Assembly: GCA_016165875.1 (NCBI GenBank)
Contig: JABBOT010000004.1
Coordinates: 33,115,595-33,179,594 of the forward strand
Direction: 5' to 3'
Origin: Acanthopleura granulata
Lineage: Eukaryota > Mollusca > Polyplacophora > Chitonida > Chitonidae
DNA: 64,000 nucleotides
Both the position numbers and the translations under genes were made by a program. Of the stretch, positions 49,041 through 60,485 are shown piece by piece. Under the pieces are notes generated by a model that searched no databases, had not been told where the DNA came from, and worked only from the letters and a program-made list of their open reading frames with translations. The first letter of the stretch is position 1. The number at the start of each line of letters is the position of its first letter.

Positions 49041-52000
49041 TCAGAGAAAACCATCACCCTTCGCCAGATACAGGCTGATAAACGAGGGGTCAATGTCAGG
49101 CCAGCCTTAAAAGACTTTGGGCATAACCGAGAAAAATTAGGGTCAGTTGGTAGAGAATTCTTTTTTCTTTATTCTTAGTCTTGAAAAAGATATAGACTTA
49201 AAGAAATTAATCTGGTGAGAAAAATGAAAAAACAACAACTTTTTTTGAGCATGGCCCATTTTGGGAGGGTACATCAAGTTCAGCCCAACGAACATACTCT
49301 TAAGGATGACCCCAAGGGCCTGGCAGATGCAGCAGGTAGGCGCTTCAAACATCCTAGCCTGTGAATGTCCTTAAGTCATACCCAAAAAATTATAAATCTG
49401 TTAGGCCATGAGATACATGTACATTGGAGCTACAAGTTTACACATGGACTCTGAGTATTGTAAATGAAACCTGCCCCCAATCTGCCTTTGTCACAGACTC
49501 ATCACATTTATGGTTGTAAAAACGCCCTTGCCACTTACACATGTACGTGAGAAGTAAAAGTACATCTGAATTACTTACCTTGGTGTCTTTATAAGACAAC
49601 ATCGAAAATAAACTGTCCTTTCCCAGCAATCATCTCCACATAAAATATCACAGCCCAGTTCTGAAACACATTGAAAAACATATTGTTAAAAAATAGAAAT
49701 ACCAAATGTGAAGTAGTACTTTCTTTTAAACTGGATAGTGAATATTTTTAACAAATATTAGTCACAAATACAACTCCCTCAAAAATAGTCAATCACCTGT
49801 GAAGTACATGTACATGCATTTGGATGGCACTTTGTAATTAGTGCTCACCTGGGTGCTAATTAATATGCATCTTCAATGATAAGGCCTTCGGTATCAAATT
49901 ATTAAGATTTTCTTTCTTGCATTTTATATACACTTTACCTATGGAAAAGCTGAAAATTCAGTGTAATAATAAAATGTGCTAACCATGCCAGCAGACATTC
50001 ACAATTTTGCTGTACAGTCAGAGTATAAACATTTACTCTTATATTGCTTAAGCAGCTAACAGGGACTGCCAGGACATTAATATACCATGTGTGCAGACTG
50101 ACAGCGTGCAAACTAGACCTGTCTAGGAAATCTGGTAGTCATGCCTGTCTAAATTCTTCTCAGTAGCATATACAACAAGAATTCTCGACCTTGCTAAAAG
50201 CCTTCACCCCAGAGACCATGAGGCGCATCTACATATGCCTACTGTTGGCAAATGCATGCACATCTAAGCACATTTTTATACGCACTGCCTAATACAATGT
50301 CCAGGTTCTTCTCCATGAAATTATCAAGGTGCATGAAACGCTTAAATCTGCATGTATGGAATGTGCCCTGCATAGTGTGAATGACTGATGAATTGTGGTA
50401 CCATACACGTAACGACGAGACGTTTATAATGATTACCATAATAACCCGGCATTCTGTATGGATAACGATGTACAGTTCTTTACACTTTGCCAAACTTGTC
50501 TATTATGTATGCATGTATTTGTCATTTTCGTAAACATGAACTTTCTGGGTGTAAAATATTACTTTCTTCCTCTACACCTGCTATCTATCCACTCAACATA
50601 TATACAAGCTGAGAGGCCCAATAATAACTGGTGAGTGTGGTGGAAAAATTTGTATTTCCTTATAAACAGACCTCTGTTTACATTAGCAAATGCACCTTGC
50701 TAGTGATCAAACAGCTCCTATGCTTCCCTGTTATATGAACTTGTCTGATAAAAGCAACAGAGACGTCCATCGCTGCTAGCATGTACACCTATTTTAGAAC
50801 CCAGAATGCAAACCACAACTGTAGCCCCTGATTTAGAACTTGTCCAAGATGTTTGCTTGCATATTACCAATCTTTTCGATCAATCTGTGATATCTTCAGA
50901 AAAATTTCACCAACTAGGTCAGGCCAAATATTTCCCTGACAAACATTAGCAAGTAAATTTAAACATTTTATGCTGTATTGTGCCTTACAATATAAAATGA
51001 AGCCAAGGAAAACTTCTGTACGTTTTCACATTTACCATAATAATTTTGAATTGAATTTAAATAGATATTATTATTCCTGCTAGCCTTCAAAGGAAATTCA
51101 TGTTTTTATCAATCCAGGATGATCAGTTCAAAATATTCAAATTTTAGCATGACTTTCACATGAAGTTCTGCTAGCCTAAACTTTCCCTGAAATAGTGACC
51201 GAAGAATAAGCTGTAACTTCATTTCAGGAATCTCGCGAGTTCACACCGGTTTAAGCAAGACAAGGTGAGGGCATGATTTTCCGGTAGCTCCTAATGGCAC
51301 TGTTGATCTGACTATACCCACTACACAAACCACTGTGAAATAATGCCTTCTACCAACATCAGTTTGCAAGAGGTGGTAGCAGTTACAACTAAGACACTTT
51401 TGACAACAAAACTCTGTATACATCTCTATAATTCATTAATCATGACATGCTTGAAAAAAGTATCAAACAAGTTTGGATCTATTTCTGGAAGTAAATGATA
51501 CAGCTGTGGTATTTAAAGAGTGAAGAAAAAAAACAACAACAACAAAAAACAAAATTTACAACAGCTGTGAGTGTTATCACCAGTAGTAAAACCAGTAACG
51601 TTATCTTCACACTAGATTTGAAACAAGAAAATGCCTCACAGCCTATATATATCTAACCATGAATTGGCAGCGAAATGCACATGAATGTAATGATGTACTA
51701 CAACAGACCACAAGTAATATATAGTTTTACCAGGTCAATTGCCCTGATAGGAAGTACACAAAAGTTTGTAATGAATAAAACTGGACCAGTTTCCGTTCTT
51801 GTAATAGGTCCATAACATAGAATAAGTTCCAACTACATATATTACTACTATGTCTAAAGAAGCTGGTGCTCATTATCAATGAAATTTGAGCATGATAATT
51901 CACTTCAGAACAATCCGCCCAGTTTGGTAGTATTCTGTATGGTATGGTATACATCTATAATTTAAAGTTTAAAATTTACTTATGTGGAGAACAAGTAAAA

Positions 52001-52289
52001 GAAAAAAATGCAATAATGAAGAATACAATGGTGTAGAACATTAAGCGGGTTTTCCTGTTTTTTCTTATACACTTCCATAGACATATAATTCAGTTCATTT
52101 AAAAAAGATGTTCTCATTAAACCATGCAATTCTGTCTACATTTTAATTCATAATTTTGTTAAAGGTTAAGATATAAGGAAATTTTGTTCATTGTAGTAAC
52201 TGTCTGAAAACCATGGCAATCCAAATGAACATCCAATCTATTACTCTTCACAGCATACAGGACAACAGTTACACATATGCTCAGTCCTG

Positions 52290-52910
52290 TCCCAACCAAG
52301 TCATACCCAATTCCAGTCAAGAAGTACCCTATTACAGACAACACATACCTAATTCCAATCAAGACGCAGCCAATTCCAATCAAGACTTGCCCAACTCCAA
52401 TGAAGTCAAACCAATCTCTAATCATTATCAAGTCAAACCTAACTCCAGTCAAGATTTACCCAAATCCAGAGAAGTACCAACCTACCCAAATCCAATCAAG
52501 TCACATCTAAATCCACTCAAGACATGTCCAATTCCTGTTAAGATGTACCCAAATAGTCAAGACGCACCAACCTACCCAACTCCAATCAAATCGTACCTAA
52601 CTCCAGTCAAAATCTGCCTAACTCCTGTCAAGATATACTCAATTCCTGTCACAATGTATCCAAATCCAATCAAGACTCACCAACCTACCCAACTCCAATT
52701 AAGTCATATGTGACTCCAGGCAAGCCATACCCAATTCCTGTTAAGATGTACCCAAATTCAATCAACGTGCACCAATCTGATTGAAGATGCACCAACTTAC
52801 CCAACTCCAACGAAATCATGCCTAACTCCAGTCAACACTTACCCAACTCCTGCCAACATGTATCCAAATCTAGTGAAGGAGCACCCAACTCCAGTCAAGA
52901 TGTATGAAAC
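52290..52910 (+). repeat. 21-bp degenerate tandem array
   Basis: Units like CCAATTCCAATCAAGACGCAG, about 28 copies with frequent substitutions and some partial units. The 21-bp period keeps one plus-strand frame open for 166 codons as a loose seven-residue repeat (PNSNQDL-like), but the frame shifts between PNSNQD and TPVKIY registers, so it is more likely non-coding. Confidence 0.8.
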
Positions 52911-55226
52911 TTTTAATTCAGCAATATAGAATGTATTACCCAATTTCATAACCTGATAATACAGTTTGTATACAGTGTAACCCCAGGGGCAGCTAAAAGC
53001 ATTGCCTGACAAAATCACCAGCATATGAGGAATCATAACTGTGCATAGGCATTGCCCGGGATTTTATTGAGGGGAGAAAATGGTCCATTATTTGAGCTCT
53101 AAACACTGCTTGACAGAAAATGAAATGTTCAGGGGCGACGTGTGTCATATGATTTACGATAGGGTTGAAGTAGCAGAACTACAAAATGTAGCCAGGCCTA
53201 ATTAGTGAGGGCGCAGGGGTTACATAAGCCCAAAAAGCTCTATGAAGCCGAACTCTTACAAATGATTCTGCACCTGGAAACCACCCCTAGCCTCTTTACG
53301 ATCTCCTGAAATGTTGGTTGGTAATGATGGGAACTGGCATGAAGTGTGCTGTGAACTAGTGGTGACATTTTGTCATTTAAATCAGAAACATAAAGCAGGT
53401 CAAACTGGGCCGAATGTGGTGGGACAACAGCAAGTTACCTTAAGCCACCTTACACATTTGGCTGGAGCAAAAACAGCCAAGAAAATGCTTGAAGTGACTG
53501 CATCTTATATGCAAAGTGGGTCACGATGCCATCAACACCACTAAGGAAACAAATTATATATCAACAATCTTACGTTAATATCATGTAAAAAGTAGCTCCT
53601 GTTTGGAGTCAAACTGAAGAGATATAGAAGACAGGCAACTGGGCCTCCTAACAGTTGGAAGGCTGAAATATTCCATTTCTATTTATCGAATAAAAAGATG
53701 TTGGACTATATCAGAACAATCCATGAGTGAAATATTCGACAGCACAGTGAAAAACAGAAAAGTATGGGTATGAGTACAATGTATAAATATGAGCATATAC
53801 GTAAATGGGTATAACTGGGACTGAAGTTAAATGGCTTCATCAGGTTTCAAGTTCATGTGGCCACAAGTTCACCTCATCCCCAAATACCAGCAAAATCTGC
53901 CTCTATAATGACTTGTATTACCATGTTACAAGAAATGTTATCATTTTAAATTATGTCTAAAACTGTGACTAGTTGTCAGAAAATCAACCAAAACATAATA
54001 TTACTTCTTTCACTGGCACACAGTACTGATATGACATAGACCCCACAGCCTAAAGCCAGGCATAGATCGACCTTGCGACTGGGATCAACTGGGTTTTTGG
54101 CGAATGGAAGCAACTGTGAGCAAATGGAAATAACTGAGAGCATACAACTGGACACTGACATCACTGACAACTGACTCTGCAGTTGCTCGGAGTTAAACGT
54201 GTTCTATTTTTCTGCAACTGTTCTGTCGATCTACATGTACATGTGCTTGCATCTACTTGCTCACAGTGGTGCATCACATGCATGACTTACACTGCGAAAA
54301 TGGTGACCATCGAGTGACCCGATGAAGCTGAAAATAAACTCGTCAACATGTAAAGACAGAATCCGTCCTTGAATGACACCTCTTACAAGATATTTTCTAA
54401 TCAAAATGTATAGAGAGCTGCCACAGAACACAATGTGGTGGTTCTAGGCAAACCTGGTAGGTGATATACTGGAAATATAGTCTCTCAAAATATGATATAG
54501 GTCCACATTTCTGTAAGTTTGCACAGCACAGACTTTAAATCTACATGTGCCTTGTAATTGGTTCAGTAAACCAATAGCCGGTGTATTGCCGATGACAAAA
54601 CCAGCCAGTACAATACCTCTGATATATACTGAATAAAAAAGAAAAAAAAAAGAAAAATTTCATCAGTATTTAAATTTATCAGACAACTTAAAAGTATGAA
54701 GACATAATATCAATTACATCCACGCACCCTGTACATGGGTGCCGCCATCATCAAAAGGTCATATGATAGTCACATTGCATGCTAAGTATCTACATTCAGT
54801 TGCAGCCAGTTGTAGTCGACCTATACCCACCGAAATTGAATCTGATCAGACCCTGCTAGTTGGTCACGATGGCAAGGTTTTATCAAACTTTTCGACATAA
54901 ACGTTAGGTGCTGGTCGACTGCTTTACGTTGATCGCAGATGCTTACGATCGCAAGTAAACCTTCATCCTGCTTAAGGCCTTCTAACCTTGAAATCAGATG
55001 AACATCCCCACACAGCCTAACGTAACAAGCCTTTATCTACTCAAATAGCACTAATTCCTTCATTGTTTATTGCCTATGTTGCCTATTAATGACCTGGTCA
55101 TTTCTCTGTGTGCCTGTCAATAATTGTTAATTAGGATTGACACCTTTCCTCTATTTGTCATATCATTTGATAACGATGCAAGCATTCACAATGAATTGTG
55201 TTAATAAATTACGAAGCTGTTATCCT

Positions 55227-55945
55227 TAAAGTGCCACTCTGGTCACAACAGAAACTGGGTGAAAATATTAAAATTATGCAAGATAATTCCTACAGAACAA
55301 CCATAACACAATTATTCAAAAACGTTTTCGATTAATAAACGGTTTTTGATGAATAATATTGTTTAACCCATATAACTGAACATTTCTCACAAACAAAATC
55401 CTCCGCTGTGTCCCTAGAACTTTCCTGGTGTGATGCGATAATATTCCTTATATAATGTTGCATCAGGCAGACATGATGTCAAGTAAGGTATTTACGTTGA
55501 AGTGACATCCAGAGTGTTGGAATGGCAGCGTCATTTGTGGATACACATCACACCAGGTAAAGAGGAAAGGACAGAAAAATTTTGCTTCTATGTAAGCTGA
55601 ATTGGCATTGCAACCATATCGCGCGATCACCCTAGTTTTGGACGAGACAGGATGGAGGCTACAGTGAACTAATGCTAAATCACAAGCAGAACAGCAACAT
55701 TGTAAACCTCCATGAAATCATAGTAGTTTGCAAGAGCCCCTATCCTGTCTTATCCAAAAAGAGCGTGATCTCTTGACACTACTGCAATGCCAACTCGGCT
55801 TATTCTTCGAACAAACGTACCACATTGGTTTTCATACACTACAATATTTTTACAGTTTATCAAAGCAATCCTGACTATCTCAATACTTATAATTTCACCT
55901 TGCTTTCAAGCCACAGTTGTTCTGACATCAAAGTAGCACTTTAAA
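55227..55945. mobile_element. Fold-back MITE-like element (~720 bp)
   Basis: The left end TTAAAGTGCCACTCTGGTCA and the right end, read in reverse, TTTAAAGTGCTACTTTGATG, are inverted repeats continuing to a shared GGTGAAA. Inside, a second inverted pair is AAGCTGAATTGGCATTGCAA (55,592) against AAGCCGAGTTGGCATTGCAG (reverse of 55,800), followed on both sides by GATCACSCT and GACAGGAT. The whole element is thus one imperfect palindrome with no coding frame. Confidence 0.7.
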
Positions 55946-56741
55946 TAATTCCTCTTGTTCCTGTTTATCAAAACTTGCTATGTGCTTTCCTTTACCATAA
56001 GTACCCATGCAGTATTTAACCACACAGACATATTACTTTTAAAATTAAGGATGATTCATGCTTTGGTAAGAGCATAGAATTTGAACACTGTGAACAGAAA
56101 GTACTTACATGCATCATGAAAGTACACTGCATAGAGTAAAAAGTAAAACTATGCCTGAACGTACACAGTGGTTTGGATTTCTTAAAAAAATTAAAGCGGA
56201 CTGCTGTAAAAAAAAAAAAAACATATAGCAACCAAAGTATATTGCAGAGATAAGACGTCGCTGCAATTGACTGACAAAAAGTAAAGACAAGACAGACACA
56301 TATTAACACCAGAATCTGACATCAAAACTGAATGGGACAAGTGGCTTGTGTTGTCAAGGTTTTCTGTGCCCCGGCATATGACATGGATGCCCAAAGGACC
56401 TAGTCGGCATACGCTGAAAAAAGCCCACATTTACAGAGAACATCTACTGAAAGATTAAAAGATGTGATGTATAAGGCAATACTGATAAAATTTCATGTAA
56501 GCCAATACAAAAATGATTGCAGCGCAGACACACACGCATGTTGTAACTTCGCCCCACTTTCTGATTCTGTTTCCCTGTTAGTGTTTTCGAGGTCAACATT
56601 CTAGACAACTACAGTCCGTGTTTGCTAGGATATTTTTGACACAAAAGTCTCACTCACGAGCAATTCAAGAAAAGAATAAATGATTTCAGATTAAAGCTAG
56701 TTCAATACAGAGAAGTCATGCGAATCCAGTTCTCGTCTTAC

Positions 56742-56790
56742 CGTCAGTAAACTTTTTGGAACCCCCAATGCCATTTCAAGAGACAGCCAT
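56742..56790 (-). other. SLMAP: SLMAP 5' exon (UTR or in-frame N-terminal extension)
   Basis: On the minus strand this stretch ends at a strong donor (CTGACG then GTAAGACG). It holds a tiny upstream ORF (ATG at 56790, MAVS then stop) and a second ATG at 56774 that opens 11 codons (MALGVPKSLLT) ending exactly at the donor in phase 0. Joined to the acceptor at 48483 it stays in frame through [11 protein letters not shown] into the canonical start. It may thus be a coding first exon adding 22 residues, or just 5' UTR. Its upper limit (transcription start) is unknown and is put at the first ATG only for convenience. The splice partner is inferred, not shown. Confidence 0.6.
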
Positions 56791-57030
56791 GTTGAATTTT
56801 TGTTGCACTTGCCTCGAAATGACAACTCGTATCTCTAATAAAATTGCTTCCTGAAAACTGCGTAGCTAGTCCTAATTAACCACTTATTTCAAACAAGTGG
56901 AACCTTTAATAATAACAACAGTTAAACGTTACTTTAATTTTATATCAAATTACTTAGAATTTTCTAAACGTATTTTGGAACTTTTCGGCAAACGAGGTTA
57001 AAGCTCGGCAAAGGTCAAGGCCGCTCAAAT
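56775..57030. promoter_or_regulatory. Probable bidirectional promoter, SLMAP / DENND6
   Basis: Only 256 bp separate the outermost in-frame ATG of the minus-strand SLMAP 5' exon from the plus-strand DENND6 ATG. No canonical TATA box is obvious near either start. Close to DENND6 is a direct repeat of CTCGGCAAA-like words and an AAAGGTCAAGG nuclear-receptor-like half site. Assignment as one shared promoter is inferred from spacing and divergence. Confidence 0.6.
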
Positions 57031-57204
57031 ATGGAGAAGACGAGAACTGGCACAATGGACGGGGAATCGCAGCACATACTTAGCAAGAAGCTGACACTGG
57101 ATTCACCAAAGTCCCCAACAGTTTTACCTTGGGACCGATTCTCAAACTGGCTTCATTGTGTCTGTGTTGTGACGTTTGATTTGGAGCTAGGCCAAGCAAT
57201 GGAG
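57031..57204 (+). CDS. DENND6: DENND6 exon 1
   Basis: 58 codons from ATG, phase 0 out, donor GTACAT. A variable 30-residue start is followed by [20 protein letters not shown] and ELGQAME, almost identical to the family signature around the first uDENN strands. The ATG chosen is the first in the open frame; a second Met at codon 9 is possible. Confidence 0.93.
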
Positions 57205-60200
57205 GTACATATTTGCTAGCTAATGCCACCTGACGCGACATGTAATAATACAGTAGATCACTAGATGACACAGACCGTCATACTCATAGACTAAGAGTGA
57301 TCATTGTACAAGTAATCCCTGTGATGGTTATTTAAATTCTCCAGCAGCACTATCAAACTTTGTAAAGACGTTTTTATGTAAAAAAAAAAAATGTCCACAG
57401 GGGACAAGTCTACTGTGATGGAAATTAAGTAGAAGTCCTCTATTTTTGTTATTAAAATAAAAGTTATAAGTCAATCATCTAAAATTGTGAGCAATTCAAG
57501 TAGAAAAGCGAGCGTTGTTCAACTTCTTCAGATTACATGTTAGGGTTACTTCTTTTGTTTTTTAGTTTTGAACTAATTGGCATTGATATATCTGAAAACT
57601 GAAATGTCAATTCAGCACATTATACTATTCGAGACCATGGACGGACAGGCATAGGCTATTGTACTTGTGCCAATGGTCTGGAAGTTGAAAATGTTGTCTG
57701 AAAACAAGAAAGTTAAGACAGAAGCCTTCTTCACAACTATCTATTCCAAAAGTTAGTTCATCTAGATGAACTCATTGTGTTATTTGACACCATGAACATC
57801 CGGGCAGTTCACCTGTTTGAGGCAAGTGGCAAGCAGACAGTGAGGTTAAAGATAACATGGGAAGGGATAATGAACAAAAATGGACAATATTCTGAGAACT
57901 ATGGCATATAAATAATTAAAAATTACAGTACATTCTACTAAAGAACAACCTGCATGGCATATGTAAATTATGAACGTTAGGAAACATGGTTTTCGACTTA
58001 AGACGCCGTGAAGGAGAGCTCCCTATTAAGTTCCATGTTATAATGACAATGTTTTCACTGCGCGAGCAGAGCATTTTGGCGTGAGTAAAACCGCTAATGC
58101 CCGAATTTTCTCGAATTTTAGAATTCTAGCATTCATTACAACACTGAGTTCATCACTCACTCACTGAGTTCATCACTGCATTCAAAAAGGAAATTCTTTA
58201 AACATGTATATCCTTCTCAGTTGTATTATAAAGACTGAAGTTGTGCCTTCAGCCAGAAATGAAAACAGTTTTTCAAGATGTTTTTGATGCCAGGACCCCA
58301 TTTCAGAAAACAAGAGTAGGTCACATCACTTGTCAAAATGGCAGTCGACAGTGAGCTGTTTGTTTAGGTTCTAAGTTCTGACAGTTAATGTGACCACAAG
58401 ACAGCAAGTGGAATAATTTCATCAGTAAGGGTAGGGAATTAAGAAGATAGTAGGCTGTTTTACATTCAGTTGGAACATAACATTGAAATGGGCAAAACAG
58501 GTGAGTTGTAGTGCCACTTGTGTCCATCAACTTTGAGCTCAGAAATCTGTGGTGAGTTCTTTGAGTTGGGGTGACAGACTATGTGTTGCAGTGAATGTCA
58601 GAATTTAAAAATGATACATTAAGTACAGCTGTATAGATGGACTGATCAAAAGTATGCTTGTATGCATATGAAAACCATTCTCTAAGTTGATAAGCCTAAA
58701 ATTATATTCATCAGCCTCCCTGTGTAGGCCAACATGTGTAATTGTGAAAAAATTACCGTTCAGTGTATCAGTCTGTGAAGAAACCATGAAGCTTTCAAGC
58801 ATAGGCCAGTACATCTATGGTGTGTGCATACCAGTGTTAGTGCTAGCCCTTAGCACACTGGGTAATTGTACCCTGTCTAGTTTTTTAAAGTGAAGAATGA
58901 AGAAGACCAACCAAAACATATATATGTGTTTTCATTATTATCTGTGTTATTTCTTTGTTGTTTATTGTATTTTGAGTGAATGTATCAACAGGCATTCTAG
59001 TGATAATCTTTAGCCTACTGAAGTCAATTAAAGTGGTAAAACAGTCCTTTCAGAGGTTCCAGAATGTATCCTCTCACTTCCTCTGCACTAGTGTACGATA
59101 TATTATATCACTATGGAATACCCTATCACTACCAGAGATAGCTTGCTTCACTTATATTTTAAATTAATACATCAGCTGTTGTTGAGCGGCATTTTTGATC
59201 AGTGGCAGGTGTAAAGAATACTGCAAAATTCTGTGAAGTAGATGTTGCTTTGTTTAGTCTCAAGTGCAATGTTGCAGAATCCAGTTTAGTGTTATTAAAT
59301 GAATAACATGAAAAATGATCTCATTGTTTTGATCTTCAGCAGTTGATGTTATAGAAAAACAAGTTATCTCCCTTCCAAAATTTACTATACATGTACATAG
59401 CTAAGGCATGTAAGGAGGGCTTTTTATTGATGGGAGGTGGGGATAAAAAGGATTGCATAGAAACTAAAACACTAAGAATTTAACACTACAGTTGAGCTTA
59501 GAATTACTGTTTTCCTGTGCCAAGTGATGATAATGAAACATTCAGTTCTTATCTCATCCCAGTTGTTCAGCAAATTCATTTAGATTGTCAAGGCTTAATA
59601 TCCACAGCAGCTAATCTTCTGAGTGACCTCAGACTTTAAACCTATGCTGAGTTCAGTATCAGCACAGTTGTGAAATATGAAAATAAATGTAAAGGAGCTA
59701 CAAATTTTGTTCATGACCAAGGTGCATGCATTTCCTGATTCTGAAAGCTCTGTAGGCTTTAGAAAGGTGTCTTGTGATTTGTTTGGTAAGTTATATGATA
59801 ACATATTGTGAAAAAATAATATTGTATAGCATTTATTTCCCTGTAAAAATGTACTCCTTTGGATGAAATTTTATTTCATTTACAGTATGTTAAGATTGTT
59901 GAACAAGAATTTTTATTCTGGTAAATCTTGTGCCTTGCACTCATACTCAGACTTGCACTTAATGAAAGCTTCATTGCTTAAAATAAATGTTCATCTGTTG
60001 GTGAAATAGATGAACATTTATTTTATATAATGTTTCATATTTTTAATGATATATTTGAATTTATGTATGTTGCATTAATAACGAACAGGTGGTCATGTTG
60101 CAAAATAATCATTAAAGTGGATGTTTTGTTACAGCTGGTGTATCCTGGTCATGTAAAATTAACAGAGAAAGAGGTATGTACTATGTGTATGTGCCGTCAT

Positions 60201-60485
60201 GATAACTTAGCTTCCGAGAGTTGAACATGGAAACTGACTAGAGTTTTAAATTAACCATGTATTGGTTTAGTATGGATGCTATGTCAGCTCAATAAGGTGT
60301 TATTTCTAAAAAGACCCTGGTAATGTCCCTACCTGTATATTTCAGGGGTTCATTCTGTTAATTTTAAAAGTTCTCATTTGATAAAATAAGACACCAAATG
60401 GATTTGGACAAAGTTAAATGTGTGTGTTTTTTCATGTTACAGAAAATGAACATATGCTATTTATCATTTCCTGATTCTAATTCAG
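57031..60485 (+). CDS. DENND6: DENND6 orthologue, first three exons (gene continues past window)
   Basis: Exons 57031-57204, 60135-60173 and 60443-60485 join in frame to give the N terminus and the start of the uDENN part of a DENND6 (FAM116/AFI1-like) protein. In vertebrates DENND6A is a guanine-nucleotide exchange factor for Rab14 on recycling endosomes and affects ADAM10 delivery and N-cadherin shedding. About 85 of an expected 580 or so residues are present. The rest should lie beyond 64,000: no exon with the expected next segment was seen from 60,486 to the edge. Invertebrates often have one copy, so A or B cannot be assigned. Confidence 0.93.
57205..60134 (+). other. DENND6: DENND6 intron 1
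   Basis: 2.9 kb of AT-rich intron. Apart from a small direct repeat of CACTGAGTTCATCACT at about 58,144-58,180 I see nothing recognisable. Confidence 0.7.
60135..60173 (+). CDS. DENND6: DENND6 exon 2
   Basis: 39 nt, phase 0-0, acceptor TTTTGTTACAG, donor [21 protein letters not shown] matches the conserved I/V-Y-P-x-H-x-K-L-T segment. Too short to be seen as an ORF. Confidence 0.93.
60443..60485 (+). CDS. DENND6: DENND6 exon 3
   Basis: 43 nt, phase 0 in and phase 1 out, acceptor CATGTTACAG, donor [24 protein letters not shown] is the conserved [10 protein letters not shown] motif of uDENN. Confidence 0.93.

Larger units (their letters stand above)
48484..56741 (-). other. SLMAP: SLMAP 5' intron (8.3 kb)
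   Basis: Between the proposed 5' exon and the FHA start exon. Contains the G-rich minisatellite, the 21-bp array and the fold-back element listed separately. An isolated TCTCGCGAG word, resembling a known promoter motif, is at about 51,231-51,239. Other stretches show nothing recognisable. Confidence 0.65.

Noticed and set aside
48664..49093. Minus-strand frames rich in Pro, Leu and Trp
   Set aside because: Produced by the G-rich minisatellite.
52213..52713. Plus-strand frame of 166 codons with Pro/Asn repeats
   Set aside because: Explained by the 21-bp degenerate array; register of the peptide repeat drifts and the reverse strand is open too.
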